Assembly: GCA_029820565.1 (NCBI GenBank)
Contig: JALGUR010000006.1
Span: 1-50,225, forward strand
Source: Candidatus Zipacnadia bacterium
GTDB lineage: Bacteria > Armatimonadota > Zipacnadia > Zipacnadales > Zipacnadaceae
DNA length: 50,225 nucleotides
Direction: 5' to 3'
Positions 8,460 through 16,493 of this stretch are shown here, in pieces; position 1 is the first letter of the stretch, and each line of letters opens with the position of its first letter. Position numbers and translations under genes: made by a program. The notes under the pieces are model-generated. The model saw only the letters and a list, made by a program, of their open reading frames with translations, was not told where the DNA came from and did not search any database.

Positions 8460-8816
8460 ATGCCCTGGGTAAAACAGGAAGATTGTACTGGTTGTGGCCT
8501 CTGTGTTGAAGAGTGTCCGGTCGGTGCAATTTGTCTACAAGATGAAAAAGCTCATATAGATATGGATAGTTGCATCCGATGCGGACATTGCCATGATATC
8601 TGTCCGCAGGAAGCAGTAAGACATGATAGCGAAAGGATACCTCTGGAAGTAGAAGAGAATCTGGCCTACACTGCAAGGCTAATGAAACATTTTGAAACTG
8701 ACGAGGGAAAAGGCGAATTTCTGGAGAGAATGCGGAGACATTTCAACAAGGAAAAAGTGGTAGCGGAAAAGACCATAGAAAAAATACAGATATTAAAAGG
8801 GCAGTATGTACAATAA
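8460..8816 (+). CDS. Dicluster 4Fe-4S ferredoxin-like protein
   Basis: 118 aa. The ATG at 8460 is preferred over a GTG at 8451 because AGGGAA at 8445-8450 is correctly spaced for it. There are two canonical CxxCxxCxxxC motifs: Cys 9, 12, 15, 19 ('CTGCGLCVEEC') and 'CIRCGHCHDIC' further on. This indicates a bacterial-type 2[4Fe-4S] electron carrier. A charged helical tail of ~65 residues follows, longer than in free ferredoxins. Base composition is clearly more AT-rich than the flanking genes (runs of AAA/GAA codons), which fits recent transfer. No specific redox partner lies adjacent. Confidence 0.88.
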   Translation: MPWVKQEDCTGCGLCVEECPVGAICLQDEKAHIDMDSCIRCGHCHDICPQEAVRHDSERIPLEVEENLAYTARLMKHFETDEGKGEFLERMRRHFNKEKVVAEKTIEKIQILKGQYVQ

Positions 8817-8887
8817 TCGTCGTATTGAGTAGAGCAAGGGCGCCAATCCCGTTCAATGAGTGCAGACATACCTGCGGGCTGTGATTA

Positions 8888-10186
8888 ATGGCTTCAGGGA
8901 TAGTGCCTCACAATCTGGCTGCACTGCTGGAAGCCCAGCTCAGTCCTCAGCACTATAATCTGCTGCGGGAGGCAGGGCGGTTGGCCGATGAGTTAGGAAT
9001 GGCGGCCTACTTGGTAGGGGGACCGGTCAGGGATATGCTGCTGTCCCGCCCTTCCGCTGACCTTGACGTGGTGGTGGAGGGCAATGGCCTGCAATTCGCT
9101 CCGGCCTTGGCCGAGCAGTTGGGTGTTGAGTATTCGCTCCACGAAGAGTTTATGACCGCAACTTTACAACTCTCCGGTGGTGATGAATTAGATGTGGCCA
9201 CTGCCCGCCGCGAGCGCTACGAGTTTCCCGGCGCCTTGCCCACGATACAGCCCGCTAATTTGCACGAAGATTTGTGGCGACGCGACTTCTCCATCAATGC
9301 TATGGCGGTGGCTCTCAGCCCGCCGAACTTTGGTCAACTGTACGACCCTTGCGGGGGCTACAGTGACTTGGAAAAGGGTATCGTGCGCATTCTGAATGAC
9401 CACAGTTTCCGCGATGATCCCACCCGTATCATTCGGGCGGTGGAGTGTGAGGTCCGCTTGGGCTTTCATATGGATGAGCCCACCGAGAACCTGCTGACCA
9501 AAGCCGTCAGTGAAGGGACTTTGGCCGAGGTCTCCCCACAGCGCTGTCGGGATGTGCTGCTGCCGCTGCTGCAGGTGAAGTCAGCAGTGGCCGCAATCTT
9601 GCGCTTGAGCCAACTGGGGATACTGGCGGCCTTAGGTCTGGGTGAGGTTACCGGTGAGCAATTGGGGTCAGTTCTCCAGCAGGTGCCCCATGCCTGGTCA
9701 GCGCTCCACAGCGGGCCGCAGGATTCCACCGCGGCATTGGTGTACCTGTCACTATTGGCCCACCAGGCCGGCTGTAATCCCGCTGCGGTGGCGACTCACA
9801 TACATCTTAGTCGCGATGAGCAAAAGGCAGTGGATGATGCTATAAGATTCCTGAGGCAGCCGCCGTCAACGTTATTAGCCTCTGAAGTCCGGCACAGCGA
9901 ACTGTACTTCGCCTTGGAAGCTCTGAGCCTGGTGGGTGCAGTTGCTCTGTGGGCAGCGCAGCAGCCAGTTGCGAGGAGACGCATTGAGGAGTTCTGGCAC
10001 CAGTTGCGCGGCGTGGGTTGCGATATTGACGGAGATGATCTTATTGCCGCCGGGGCCCAGCCGGGTCCCGGGTTTGCTGGGGCTCTTAGAGAGGCCCTCC
10101 GATTGAAACTGGACAATCCACAGGCCACGGCCGAACAGCAACTGGCGGCTGCCCTGGCGTATTTAGCGGGGGCCGCAGAAATGTAG
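8888..10186 (+). CDS. Class II tRNA nucleotidyltransferase / poly(A) polymerase family protein (no HD domain)
   Basis: 432 aa. The head domain has the family motifs: 'YLVGGPVRDMLL' (about 41-52), the metal-binding 'ADLDVVVEG' (D58/D60), 'ATARRERYEFPGALP', 'RRDFSINAMA', and the neck-domain 'DDPTRIIRAVECEVRLGF'. These enzymes add CC, A or CCA to tRNA 3' ends. In the last motif the usual Arg-aromatic pair after 'RA(V/I)' reads Glu-Cys, which is unusual. The C-terminal half is all-helical and carries no HD hydrolase motif. A second paralogue lies at 16494-17978, so the two may divide CC- and A-addition. Confidence 0.88.
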   Translation: MASGIVPHNLAALLEAQLSPQHYNLLREAGRLADELGMAAYLVGGPVRDMLLSRPSADLDVVVEGNGLQFAPALAEQLGVEYSLHEEFMTATLQLSGGDELDVATARRERYEFPGALPTIQPANLHEDLWRRDFSINAMAVALSPPNFGQLYDPCGGYSDLEKGIVRILNDHSFRDDPTRIIRAVECEVRLGFHMDEPTENLLTKAVSEGTLAEVSPQRCRDVLLPLLQVKSAVAAILRLSQLGILAALGLGEVTGEQLGSVLQQVPHAWSALHSGPQDSTAALVYLSLLAHQAGCNPAAVATHIHLSRDEQKAVDDAIRFLRQPPSTLLASEVRHSELYFALEALSLVGAVALWAAQQPVARRRIEEFWHQLRGVGCDIDGDDLIAAGAQPGPGFAGALREALRLKLDNPQATAEQQLAAALAYLAGAAEM

Positions 10187-10265
10187 CCCGTGGTGGCACG
10201 GGTGGATGGGGACAGAATGGAGGAAGGCGGGACGGAAGATGCTTCGCACTTCCGCCCCTACAGGT

Positions 10266-10889
10266 ATGCTAATACACCAGATACTCAGCGGACATTTTGA
10301 CCCGGGCCTGCTCTTAGCATCAGTAGTGGCGGTGACCATTGCCCTAACGGTTCACGAGTTTGCCCACGCCAAGGTTGCTGATATGGCCGGTGATCCCACG
10401 CCCCGTATGAATGGACGGGTGTCTCTGAATCCCTTGGATCACTATGATCCGATAGGTACTACAATGATATTCTTATTTGGTATTGGCTGGGGTAAGCCGG
10501 TGCCCATAAATCCCGCCTACTTCAGAAATCCCCGCCGTGATGAGATATTGGTCTCATTTGCCGGGCCCGGCTCTAATTTCGTTATGGCTATTTTATTTGC
10601 TATCCCGCTGCGCTTCGGCCTGGCAGGGGTATATGCTTCTGCCTTTCACTGGGTAATACTCATTAACTTGCTGCTGGGCTTTTTCAACCTGATCCCTATC
10701 TACCCGCTGGATGGTTCTCACATTCTGAGCAATTTGCTGCCCGTGCACTCGGCGCAGCGGCTGGCCTATTTCTACCAACGCTACGGCATAATGTTGCTGA
10801 TGGGGATAATCTTCTTCGGTGCGCACTTTATTGTTTCTTTGGCCCAAATAGTATATCATCTATTAGTGGGGTCAGGTGGGGTATTCTGA
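10266..10889 (+). CDS. Site-2 protease family (M50) intramembrane metallopeptidase
   Basis: About 207 aa from the ATG at 10266. Frame-consistent starts also exist at 10206 and 10239, but that upstream stretch contains a repeat-like hairpin and reads as low-complexity. The zinc ligands are in 'HEFAHA' (HExxH) in the first membrane helix, and the third ligand is in 'NLIPIYPLDGSHIL', the N-x-x-P-x-x-PLDG motif of small S2P proteins. Four or more hydrophobic segments are present. This short class lacks PDZ domains. It precedes trpS and scpAB, an order often seen in bacterial genomes. The substrate is unknown. Confidence 0.9.
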   Translation: MLIHQILSGHFDPGLLLASVVAVTIALTVHEFAHAKVADMAGDPTPRMNGRVSLNPLDHYDPIGTTMIFLFGIGWGKPVPINPAYFRNPRRDEILVSFAGPGSNFVMAILFAIPLRFGLAGVYASAFHWVILINLLLGFFNLIPIYPLDGSHILSNLLPVHSAQRLAYFYQRYGIMLLMGIIFFGAHFIVSLAQIVYHLLVGSGGVF

Positions 10890-10925
10890 TCGAACTGCGG
10901 ACTACAATCTTCAGGAGGTAACGTA

Positions 10926-11936
10926 GTGCCTAAGAAAGGACGAATTCTCAGTGGTCACCGGCCCACCGGCCGGCTGCACTTAGGACATCTGGAGGGCACC
11001 TTGCGTACCTGGGCCGCACTCCAGGATGACTATGAGTGCTTCTTCGAGATTGCCGACTGGCATGCCCTGACCACTGCTTATGAGGATACCGAGCCACTAC
11101 GCGAGAACATCGAGCAGGTCGCCATTGACTGGTTAGCCGCGGGCCTGGACCCTGAGCGCAGCGTGCTATTTGTCCAGTCTGACGTCAAAGAGCATGCCGA
11201 ACTGCATCTGTTGCTGTCAATGGTAACTCCAGTGTCCTGGTTGGAGCGCTGCCCTACTTACAAAGATCAACAGCAGCAACTGGGTGAGGAGCGCACTGCC
11301 GGCTATGGCTTCCTGGGCTATCCGGTCTTGCAGGCCGCTGATATTATCATCTATAAGGCTGACACTGTCCCCATAGGGGAAGACCAACTGCCCCATCTTG
11401 AACTAACCCGGGAGATAGTCCGCCGATTCAACCACATTTACGGGCCGGTCTTTCCTGAGCCGCAGGCTAAACTGAGCCAGTTTCCGGTAATCCCGGGCAC
11501 CGATGGCCGCAAGATGAGCAAGTCTTATGGTAACACTATTGACCTGAATGATTCGCCCGAGGCGATTGCCGAGAAAATTCGTAAGATGTTTACTGATCCC
11601 GAAAAGATCTACCAGGGCGACCCGGGCCACCCGGATAAGTGTCCGGTATTCGTCTATCACAATATCTACAATAAAGAGCGAACCGAGCATATAAAGCCGA
11701 GTTGCCAATCCGGTGAGTTGGGCTGCGTGGATTGCAAGGCCGAACTTATTGAGCACCTGTTGGTGGCTCTGGAGCCGATAATGCAGCGCCGCACCGATCT
11801 GGAGGCTGACCGGTCGGTGGTCCGCGAGGTCCTGGCGGCCGGCGCTGAGTCAGCCCGAGAAGTAGCGGCCCAAACGATGATCAAGGTCCGCGCGGCAATG
11901 AAAATCACACCTTCGAGGGCCTCTGGCACCTACTAA
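10926..11936 (+). CDS. trpS: Tryptophanyl-tRNA synthetase
   Basis: 336 aa, class I aminoacyl-tRNA synthetase charging tRNA-Trp. It starts at GTG 10926 behind AGGAGG (10912-10917). The HIGH-type motif is 'LHLGHLEG' (residues ~17-24) after 'SGHRPTG', and the KMSKS loop is intact in 'GRKMSKSYGN'. The length matches bacterial TrpRS. It lies 36 nt after the site-2 protease gene. Confidence 0.96.
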   Translation: MPKKGRILSGHRPTGRLHLGHLEGTLRTWAALQDDYECFFEIADWHALTTAYEDTEPLRENIEQVAIDWLAAGLDPERSVLFVQSDVKEHAELHLLLSMVTPVSWLERCPTYKDQQQQLGEERTAGYGFLGYPVLQAADIIIYKADTVPIGEDQLPHLELTREIVRRFNHIYGPVFPEPQAKLSQFPVIPGTDGRKMSKSYGNTIDLNDSPEAIAEKIRKMFTDPEKIYQGDPGHPDKCPVFVYHNIYNKERTEHIKPSCQSGELGCVDCKAELIEHLLVALEPIMQRRTDLEADRSVVREVLAAGAESAREVAAQTMIKVRAAMKITPSRASGTY

Positions 11937-11984
11937 ACATCATCCGAACCGATTGTAGATTGGGCGGACGTGGGAGAGTACGAA

Positions 11985-13058
11985 ATGCCTATTACCAAGG
12001 CGATAGTCTTATGCGCCGGCGAAGGCACACGCCTCCGTCCCCTGACTTCATTAAGTCCTAAGCACTTGATGCCAGTGGCTGGTAAGCCGCTGTTAGACTG
12101 GATACTCGTAGACTTGGCAGCGGCGGGCATCAAGCAAGTGGGGTTAGTGGTGGGCCACTACTCCGAGGCGATCAAAGAATATGTCGGGGAAGGCAGCCAC
12201 TGGGGACTAACGGCCACCTATCTCACCCAGGAGCAACCCCAGGGGTTGGCCCATGCGGTCAATACTGCTCGTGAGTTTGTGGGCCAGGAGTCTTTTGTGG
12301 TCTACCTCGGAGATACTGTAGTCGAACCGGACCTGACTGAGTTGCTGGACCGGTTTGAACAGCAGCAGGCTAACGCGGCCGTGTGGGTCAAGGAGGTAGA
12401 TGACCCGCGCCGATACGGCGTAGTTGAAATGCAACAAGATACGGTCGTGCAGTTGGTGGAAAAGCCGGCCGATCCGCCCAGTAACCTGGCCATTGTTGGC
12501 ATCTACGCTTTCACTCCGCACATTTTCCAGGCTATTGACCACATCAAACCCTCCGCTCGCGGTGAATATGAGATTACGGATGCCATACAGTGGCTTCTGG
12601 ACAATGAAGGAGGCGTCATTGCCCACCGTCTGGAGGGATTCTGGGAAGATGCGGGTTACCCTGAGGATCTGCTCCTGGTCAACAGATTCTATCTGGATCG
12701 CTGCGAGTTGACGGTACAGGGGCTCGTAGATGAATCCAGTAAAATAGAAGGCATGGTTGGTGTGGGCAGTGACACCCGTATCAGCGCGTCAACCGTAATT
12801 GGTCCCAGCATCATCGGCGACCAGTGTGTCATTGAGCATTGTTCGCTGGGACCGTATGTTTGTGTGCAGGCCGGCTGCCACATTGCCCATACGACCCTAA
12901 GCAACTGTATCGTCCAAGAAAACTGCGAAATCCGCGACCTGACCGTCGGACTGGTTGATTCAGTAGTCGGCCGAGACGTAGAAATTGTCGGGGGCGGCCG
13001 CCGGGGAGAGCCACTGTCTATGATTGTAGGAGATATGAGTCGTATCCGCAATCTGTAG
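11985..13058 (+). CDS. Sugar-phosphate nucleotidylyltransferase, long form with beta-helix (RmlA/GlmU-like)
   Basis: About 357 aa from the ATG at 11985 (GGGAGAG just upstream; an in-frame GTG lies at 11970). The nucleotide-binding loop is 'LCAGEGTRLRPLT' followed by 'PKHLMPVAGKPLL'. 'VYLGDTVVE' gives the metal site, and 'EKPADPPSNLAIVGIYAF' the sugar site. The C-terminal ~110 residues have hexapeptide-like repeats ('VGSDTRISASTVIGPSIIGDQCVIEHC'), indicating a left-handed beta-helix. This resembles long-form glucose-1-phosphate thymidylyltransferases that supply nucleotide sugars for surface polysaccharide. The exact sugar cannot be assigned. Confidence 0.88.
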   Translation: MPITKAIVLCAGEGTRLRPLTSLSPKHLMPVAGKPLLDWILVDLAAAGIKQVGLVVGHYSEAIKEYVGEGSHWGLTATYLTQEQPQGLAHAVNTAREFVGQESFVVYLGDTVVEPDLTELLDRFEQQQANAAVWVKEVDDPRRYGVVEMQQDTVVQLVEKPADPPSNLAIVGIYAFTPHIFQAIDHIKPSARGEYEITDAIQWLLDNEGGVIAHRLEGFWEDAGYPEDLLLVNRFYLDRCELTVQGLVDESSKIEGMVGVGSDTRISASTVIGPSIIGDQCVIEHCSLGPYVCVQAGCHIAHTTLSNCIVQENCEIRDLTVGLVDSVVGRDVEIVGGGRRGEPLSMIVGDMSRIRNL

Positions 13059-13082
13059 CTGGGGACGGGGAACGGGATGCAG

Positions 13083-13380
13083 GGAACGGCTAACGGCAAC
13101 GGCTGCCATACCTTGCTTGTGGGAGCGGCGTCCTCGCCACGACTACAGAATAGTGGCACAGGTTGCCCGCCCGTGAAAATCGGTACGACGGGTGTCTCGC
13201 CTGTCCTACCGATCATAGGCGGACTGCCGAACCTCGGTGAACTCAGTCGAGCCGCCTCACGCGCTTGGTTCCCCTCTCCGGAAGGGAGAGCCGCCGACGC
13301 GCTTGCCCGCCAGAGCGCTTCAGCGTGGGGTTAGCGGTGAGGCTGTCGTTCCTGAATCCCGAACGCTGAGTGCTGTAGAA
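13083..13380 (+). repeat. ~300-bp dispersed intergenic repeat, copy 1
   Basis: This stretch between the nucleotidylyltransferase and scpA is noncoding and closely matches the reverse complement of 19430-19741. It starts with a GGCAACGG-rich heptamer motif, includes a REP-like hairpin (GGAGCGGCGTCCTCGCC), a module with GTGTCTCGCCTGTCC, and ends near 'GAACGCTGAGTGCTGTAG'. The segment 13391-13411 reads TTGTCCTGAGCCTGCCGAAGG, a sequence that recurs as intergenic filler in many bacterial genomes. No credible gene lies between 13059 and 13446. Confidence 0.75.
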
Positions 13381-13446
13381 GCGGTATCCGGCTTGTCCTG
13401 AGCCTGCCGAAGGGTGTCCCGACTGACGCCGGTGAGGTACGTCATT

Positions 13447-14211
13447 ATGAGCACACTAACCGTAGCCGACTCGCCACAATTAGAGTTATTCACTGGTTAC
13501 CCGGTGAAGATCGAGATATTTGAAGGTCCGTTGGACCTGCTCTTGCACCTAATCAAGCAGCGAGAAGTGGATATTTGTGAGGTAGAGATAGCCAGTATTA
13601 CCGCCGAGTACCTGGACTACCTTCGCACGATGCAGATAATAAACATCGGTGTGGCCAGCGAGTTCATGGTCATGGCGGCCACCTTAATCCACATCAAGTC
13701 CCGCCGGCTGCTGCCTCCTACCGCGACCGAAGAGGAACCAGAACCCGATGAAGCCGAATTGCAGACTCGCCTGCGCCAGCGCATGGCCCAATATCGGGCC
13801 TACAAGCAGGCGGCGGTTGTCCTTGATGAAGCCCGTCAACTGCGCCAACAGATATACTTACGCTCAGTGAGGGAGTCCAGTGGTGTTGCCAGTGGCTTTG
13901 TGCGTCTGGAAGATGTGTCAATATTTGATATGGTGACGGCGGTGCGCAAACTGCTCCAGGAAGCCGAACCGGAACCACCTGGTCAACTTGCGCGTCCCTC
14001 AATAACTATTGGTGAGTGCATCCAACAGGTGCTCAGTAAACTGCAGGTCGCGGCTCCTCTTTCACTGAGGTTCTGTGAACTTGTAGATATGCCGGCCACG
14101 CGAGCAATCATAATACTTACTTTCCTGGCTATTTTAGAGCTAATCCGCCGCCGCCGTGTCCGGGTGCATCAGGAAGGTCCCCGGGCAGGAATAGTTATCG
14201 AACTTGCTTAG
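13447..14211 (+). CDS. scpA: Segregation and condensation protein A
   Basis: 254 aa from the ATG at 13447; GGTGAGG at 13431-13437 supports it, and an in-frame GTG at 13414 would lie in repeat DNA. The kleisin N-terminus is clear: 'KIEIFEGPLDLLLHLIKQREVDICEVEIASITAEYLDYL', and 'EFMVMAATLIHIKSRRLLP' follows. ScpA bridges SMC dimers together with ScpB in chromosome condensation and segregation. The C-terminal winged helix ('RAIIILTFLAILELIRRRRV') is present. It is followed by scpB after 23 nt. Confidence 0.95.
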   Translation: MSTLTVADSPQLELFTGYPVKIEIFEGPLDLLLHLIKQREVDICEVEIASITAEYLDYLRTMQIINIGVASEFMVMAATLIHIKSRRLLPPTATEEEPEPDEAELQTRLRQRMAQYRAYKQAAVVLDEARQLRQQIYLRSVRESSGVASGFVRLEDVSIFDMVTAVRKLLQEAEPEPPGQLARPSITIGECIQQVLSKLQVAAPLSLRFCELVDMPATRAIIILTFLAILELIRRRRVRVHQEGPRAGIVIELA

Positions 14212-14234
14212 TAGTTGGGCGCCGCTGGTTAAAC

Positions 14235-14984
14235 GTGAATCGCACTCAACGAGCAAGACGTGCCGATATTGTAACATCACCAGTAGCAATATCTAACTCA
14301 ATTATACTCCAACACTTGAGGCAATTACCCAATATGCCACGGTCCCAGCAAGATCTACCAGCCGCAGCCGAATGCCTTATATTTGTCAGCCGCCAGCCGG
14401 TTTCCGCCCCCCGCTTAGCGGCCCATCTGGAAGTTGCTCCTGATGAGATACCGGCTATCATTGATGAACTGGCTGAGCGGCTGGGCGACCACGGAGTATA
14501 TATCGTGGAAATAGCCGGCGGTTACAGTCTGGCTACGCGGCCGGAGTATGCCCCATTGGTCCAGGCGTTTCTGGAGCCCCCTCCCGAGCGGCTGTCAGTC
14601 CAAGCCTTGGAGACTTTGGCCATCATTGCCTACCGCCAACCCATTACCCGTCCCGAGATTGACGAGGTAAGGGGAGTGAATTCCAGTAGTGTCATTCAGA
14701 CGCTTCTGGAGAAGAATCTGATCCGTCTGACCGGCCGCAAGGACGCGCCGGGGCGCCCGTTCCTACTTGAAACTACTCCTGATTTCTTATCCGCCTTTGG
14801 TCTGAAGGATCTTGACGAGTTGCCGCAACTGCCGGAGTTACAGATCCCACAGGCAGCCCAACAACTATCCACGAGTGAGCGACTTTCCACCTCACCTGCA
14901 TCTTCGCTCCCCCGTAGCGAGAACGGTGGGGCAAGTGATAATGAGGAGGACGAAGAGCCATCAGCCGACCTCAGCGCCGATTGA
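14235..14984 (+). CDS. scpB: Segregation and condensation protein B
   Basis: 249 aa, GTG start. It has the two tandem winged helices of ScpB: 'AAECLIFVSRQPVSAPRLA' at about residues 45-65 and 'LSVQALETLAIIAYRQPITRPEIDEVRGV' further on, then 'GRKDAPGRPFLLETTPDFLSAFGL'. A Ser/Glu/Asp-rich tail of ~45 residues ends the protein. The stop TGA overlaps a TTG start of the next gene (TTGA), so the pair may be translationally coupled. Confidence 0.95.
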   Translation: MNRTQRARRADIVTSPVAISNSIILQHLRQLPNMPRSQQDLPAAAECLIFVSRQPVSAPRLAAHLEVAPDEIPAIIDELAERLGDHGVYIVEIAGGYSLATRPEYAPLVQAFLEPPPERLSVQALETLAIIAYRQPITRPEIDEVRGVNSSSVIQTLLEKNLIRLTGRKDAPGRPFLLETTPDFLSAFGLKDLDELPQLPELQIPQAAQQLSTSERLSTSPASSLPRSENGGASDNEEDEEPSADLSAD

Positions 14985-16483
14985 TATGGGCTCTTATGCT
15001 GCCCCTCGCCGGCTTGCTCACGGCGGTGGTGGGCGCTCTGTTGTGGACGAATCTGCTGCCCTTAGGGGTCTCGCGCCAATGGGTCTGGCGGTTGCGCGAA
15101 ACTCCCCTTATGCCCGGGCGAGCCAGTCTGGCCGCGGCCGCGGCGAGTCTCTTGGCAGCGTTAGTTGTATTGGACAGCCTGCGCGCTGGCCGGGTCCCCA
15201 CCAAGCGCCGGTGCGGGTTGCTGCTGGCACTGCTCATTGTGCTGGGAGCGGTAGCGGCTATGGGAATAGCCGCGAATGACCGAGCCTATTGGGTGTCAGC
15301 GCCGGCGGTCATCGTCAGCGACGTTTCTATGGGTTATTACCACCAGGCGCTGCAAATTCCACACGTCAGCCGTTATCTGGCGGAGTATCGGCGCCGAGCA
15401 TCCGACCCTGATATCCCTGACCGGGTTAGGACTCATCCTCCCGGACCGGTGCTATTCTGCTACGCCCTGCGGTCATACTTTCTAAGTCATCCCTATGTGC
15501 CTGGGGCGCTTGGGCATATACTTGAAGGCCGCTTGGGACTGACAGTCCCGAACCTGCGCCAGACCATCAGAAACTTTACCGCCGTACCGTTATCACCTCT
15601 GGATGCTATTATTGCGTTAGTGGTTGCTCTGATTCTGTCCACAATTTGGGTGCTAATCGCACTACCAGCCTTCGGCATTGGTGCAGTCATCTTTGATCGC
15701 CGCGTCGGCCTTATTATGGCCCTGTTGGCCATCAGTTTGCCTTCTCTGCTCCATTTCACTCCGACCATTGACGGTCTGGGGGCTGTGCTTGCTGCTACTT
15801 TCGTATATCTGTGGCTGCTGGCCCTGCGCGGGAGGCGCTGGTGGGCTTATCTGTTAGCCGGCGCCGCTGCGGCCATTATGCTTATGTGGAGTTTCGGATA
15901 TCCGACCTTGGCCGTGCTGGCAGTAGCCGTAGCCATTACTGCGTGGCGTCAGGCTTCGCTTGACCAACGTCGTGCTATCGGTGGTGGGTTGGCAGTGTGC
16001 TTAGCTACCTTCGTTACCGCCTATGCAGCACTATATGCCTGGTCTGGGTATAACGTGCTGTCAGCCCTACTTGCCTCTCTAACGGCTCACCAGCAGATTC
16101 TCGCCAGTTGGGGGCGCAGTTACTGGGTTTGGGTGCCAATGAATCTTTATGACCTGTTACTGTTTATGGGGCCGGCGCTGGCAACAGTTGCGGTGGCGAC
16201 TACCTGTCAAGGCTTGTCCAGTCATCGGTGGCCTCATCTCGCCCACAGTTTCGTCTGGGGACTGATAGTGATAGTGGGATTGTTGCTGATTTCGGGGTCA
16301 ACTCGTGGTGAAGTGGGGCGTATTTGGGTCTTCCTGATGCCCCTGGTGGCTCTGCCAGCCGCCTACAGCCTGGCGGAACTACGGGAGGGAAAATTGGTGT
16401 GGACAGGTGCCGGGCTGATGACGCTGCAAGTAGTCTTCGCCATAGTGCTGTCAAGCAAACTGGCATCAATTACCCCTTACTAA
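14981..16483 (+). CDS. Multi-span membrane protein, GT-C glycosyltransferase-like
   Basis: 500 aa from a TTG that overlaps the scpB stop; an ATG at 14996 is an alternative. There are about 11-12 hydrophobic segments. A large first extracytoplasmic loop contains 'RTHPPGPVLFCYALRSYFLS', which resembles the His-Pro-Pro-Gly motif seen in polytopic GT-C/Arnt-like mannosyltransferases that use lipid-linked sugars. I infer such a role from topology and this motif only. A nucleotide-sugar pyrophosphorylase lies three genes upstream. The stop is 10 nt from the next gene. Confidence 0.65.
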   Translation: MIWALMLPLAGLLTAVVGALLWTNLLPLGVSRQWVWRLRETPLMPGRASLAAAAASLLAALVVLDSLRAGRVPTKRRCGLLLALLIVLGAVAAMGIAANDRAYWVSAPAVIVSDVSMGYYHQALQIPHVSRYLAEYRRRASDPDIPDRVRTHPPGPVLFCYALRSYFLSHPYVPGALGHILEGRLGLTVPNLRQTIRNFTAVPLSPLDAIIALVVALILSTIWVLIALPAFGIGAVIFDRRVGLIMALLAISLPSLLHFTPTIDGLGAVLAATFVYLWLLALRGRRWWAYLLAGAAAAIMLMWSFGYPTLAVLAVAVAITAWRQASLDQRRAIGGGLAVCLATFVTAYAALYAWSGYNVLSALLASLTAHQQILASWGRSYWVWVPMNLYDLLLFMGPALATVAVATTCQGLSSHRWPHLAHSFVWGLIVIVGLLLISGSTRGEVGRIWVFLMPLVALPAAYSLAELREGKLVWTGAGLMTLQVVFAIVLSSKLASITPY

Positions 16484-16493
16484 CCGGATTGGT

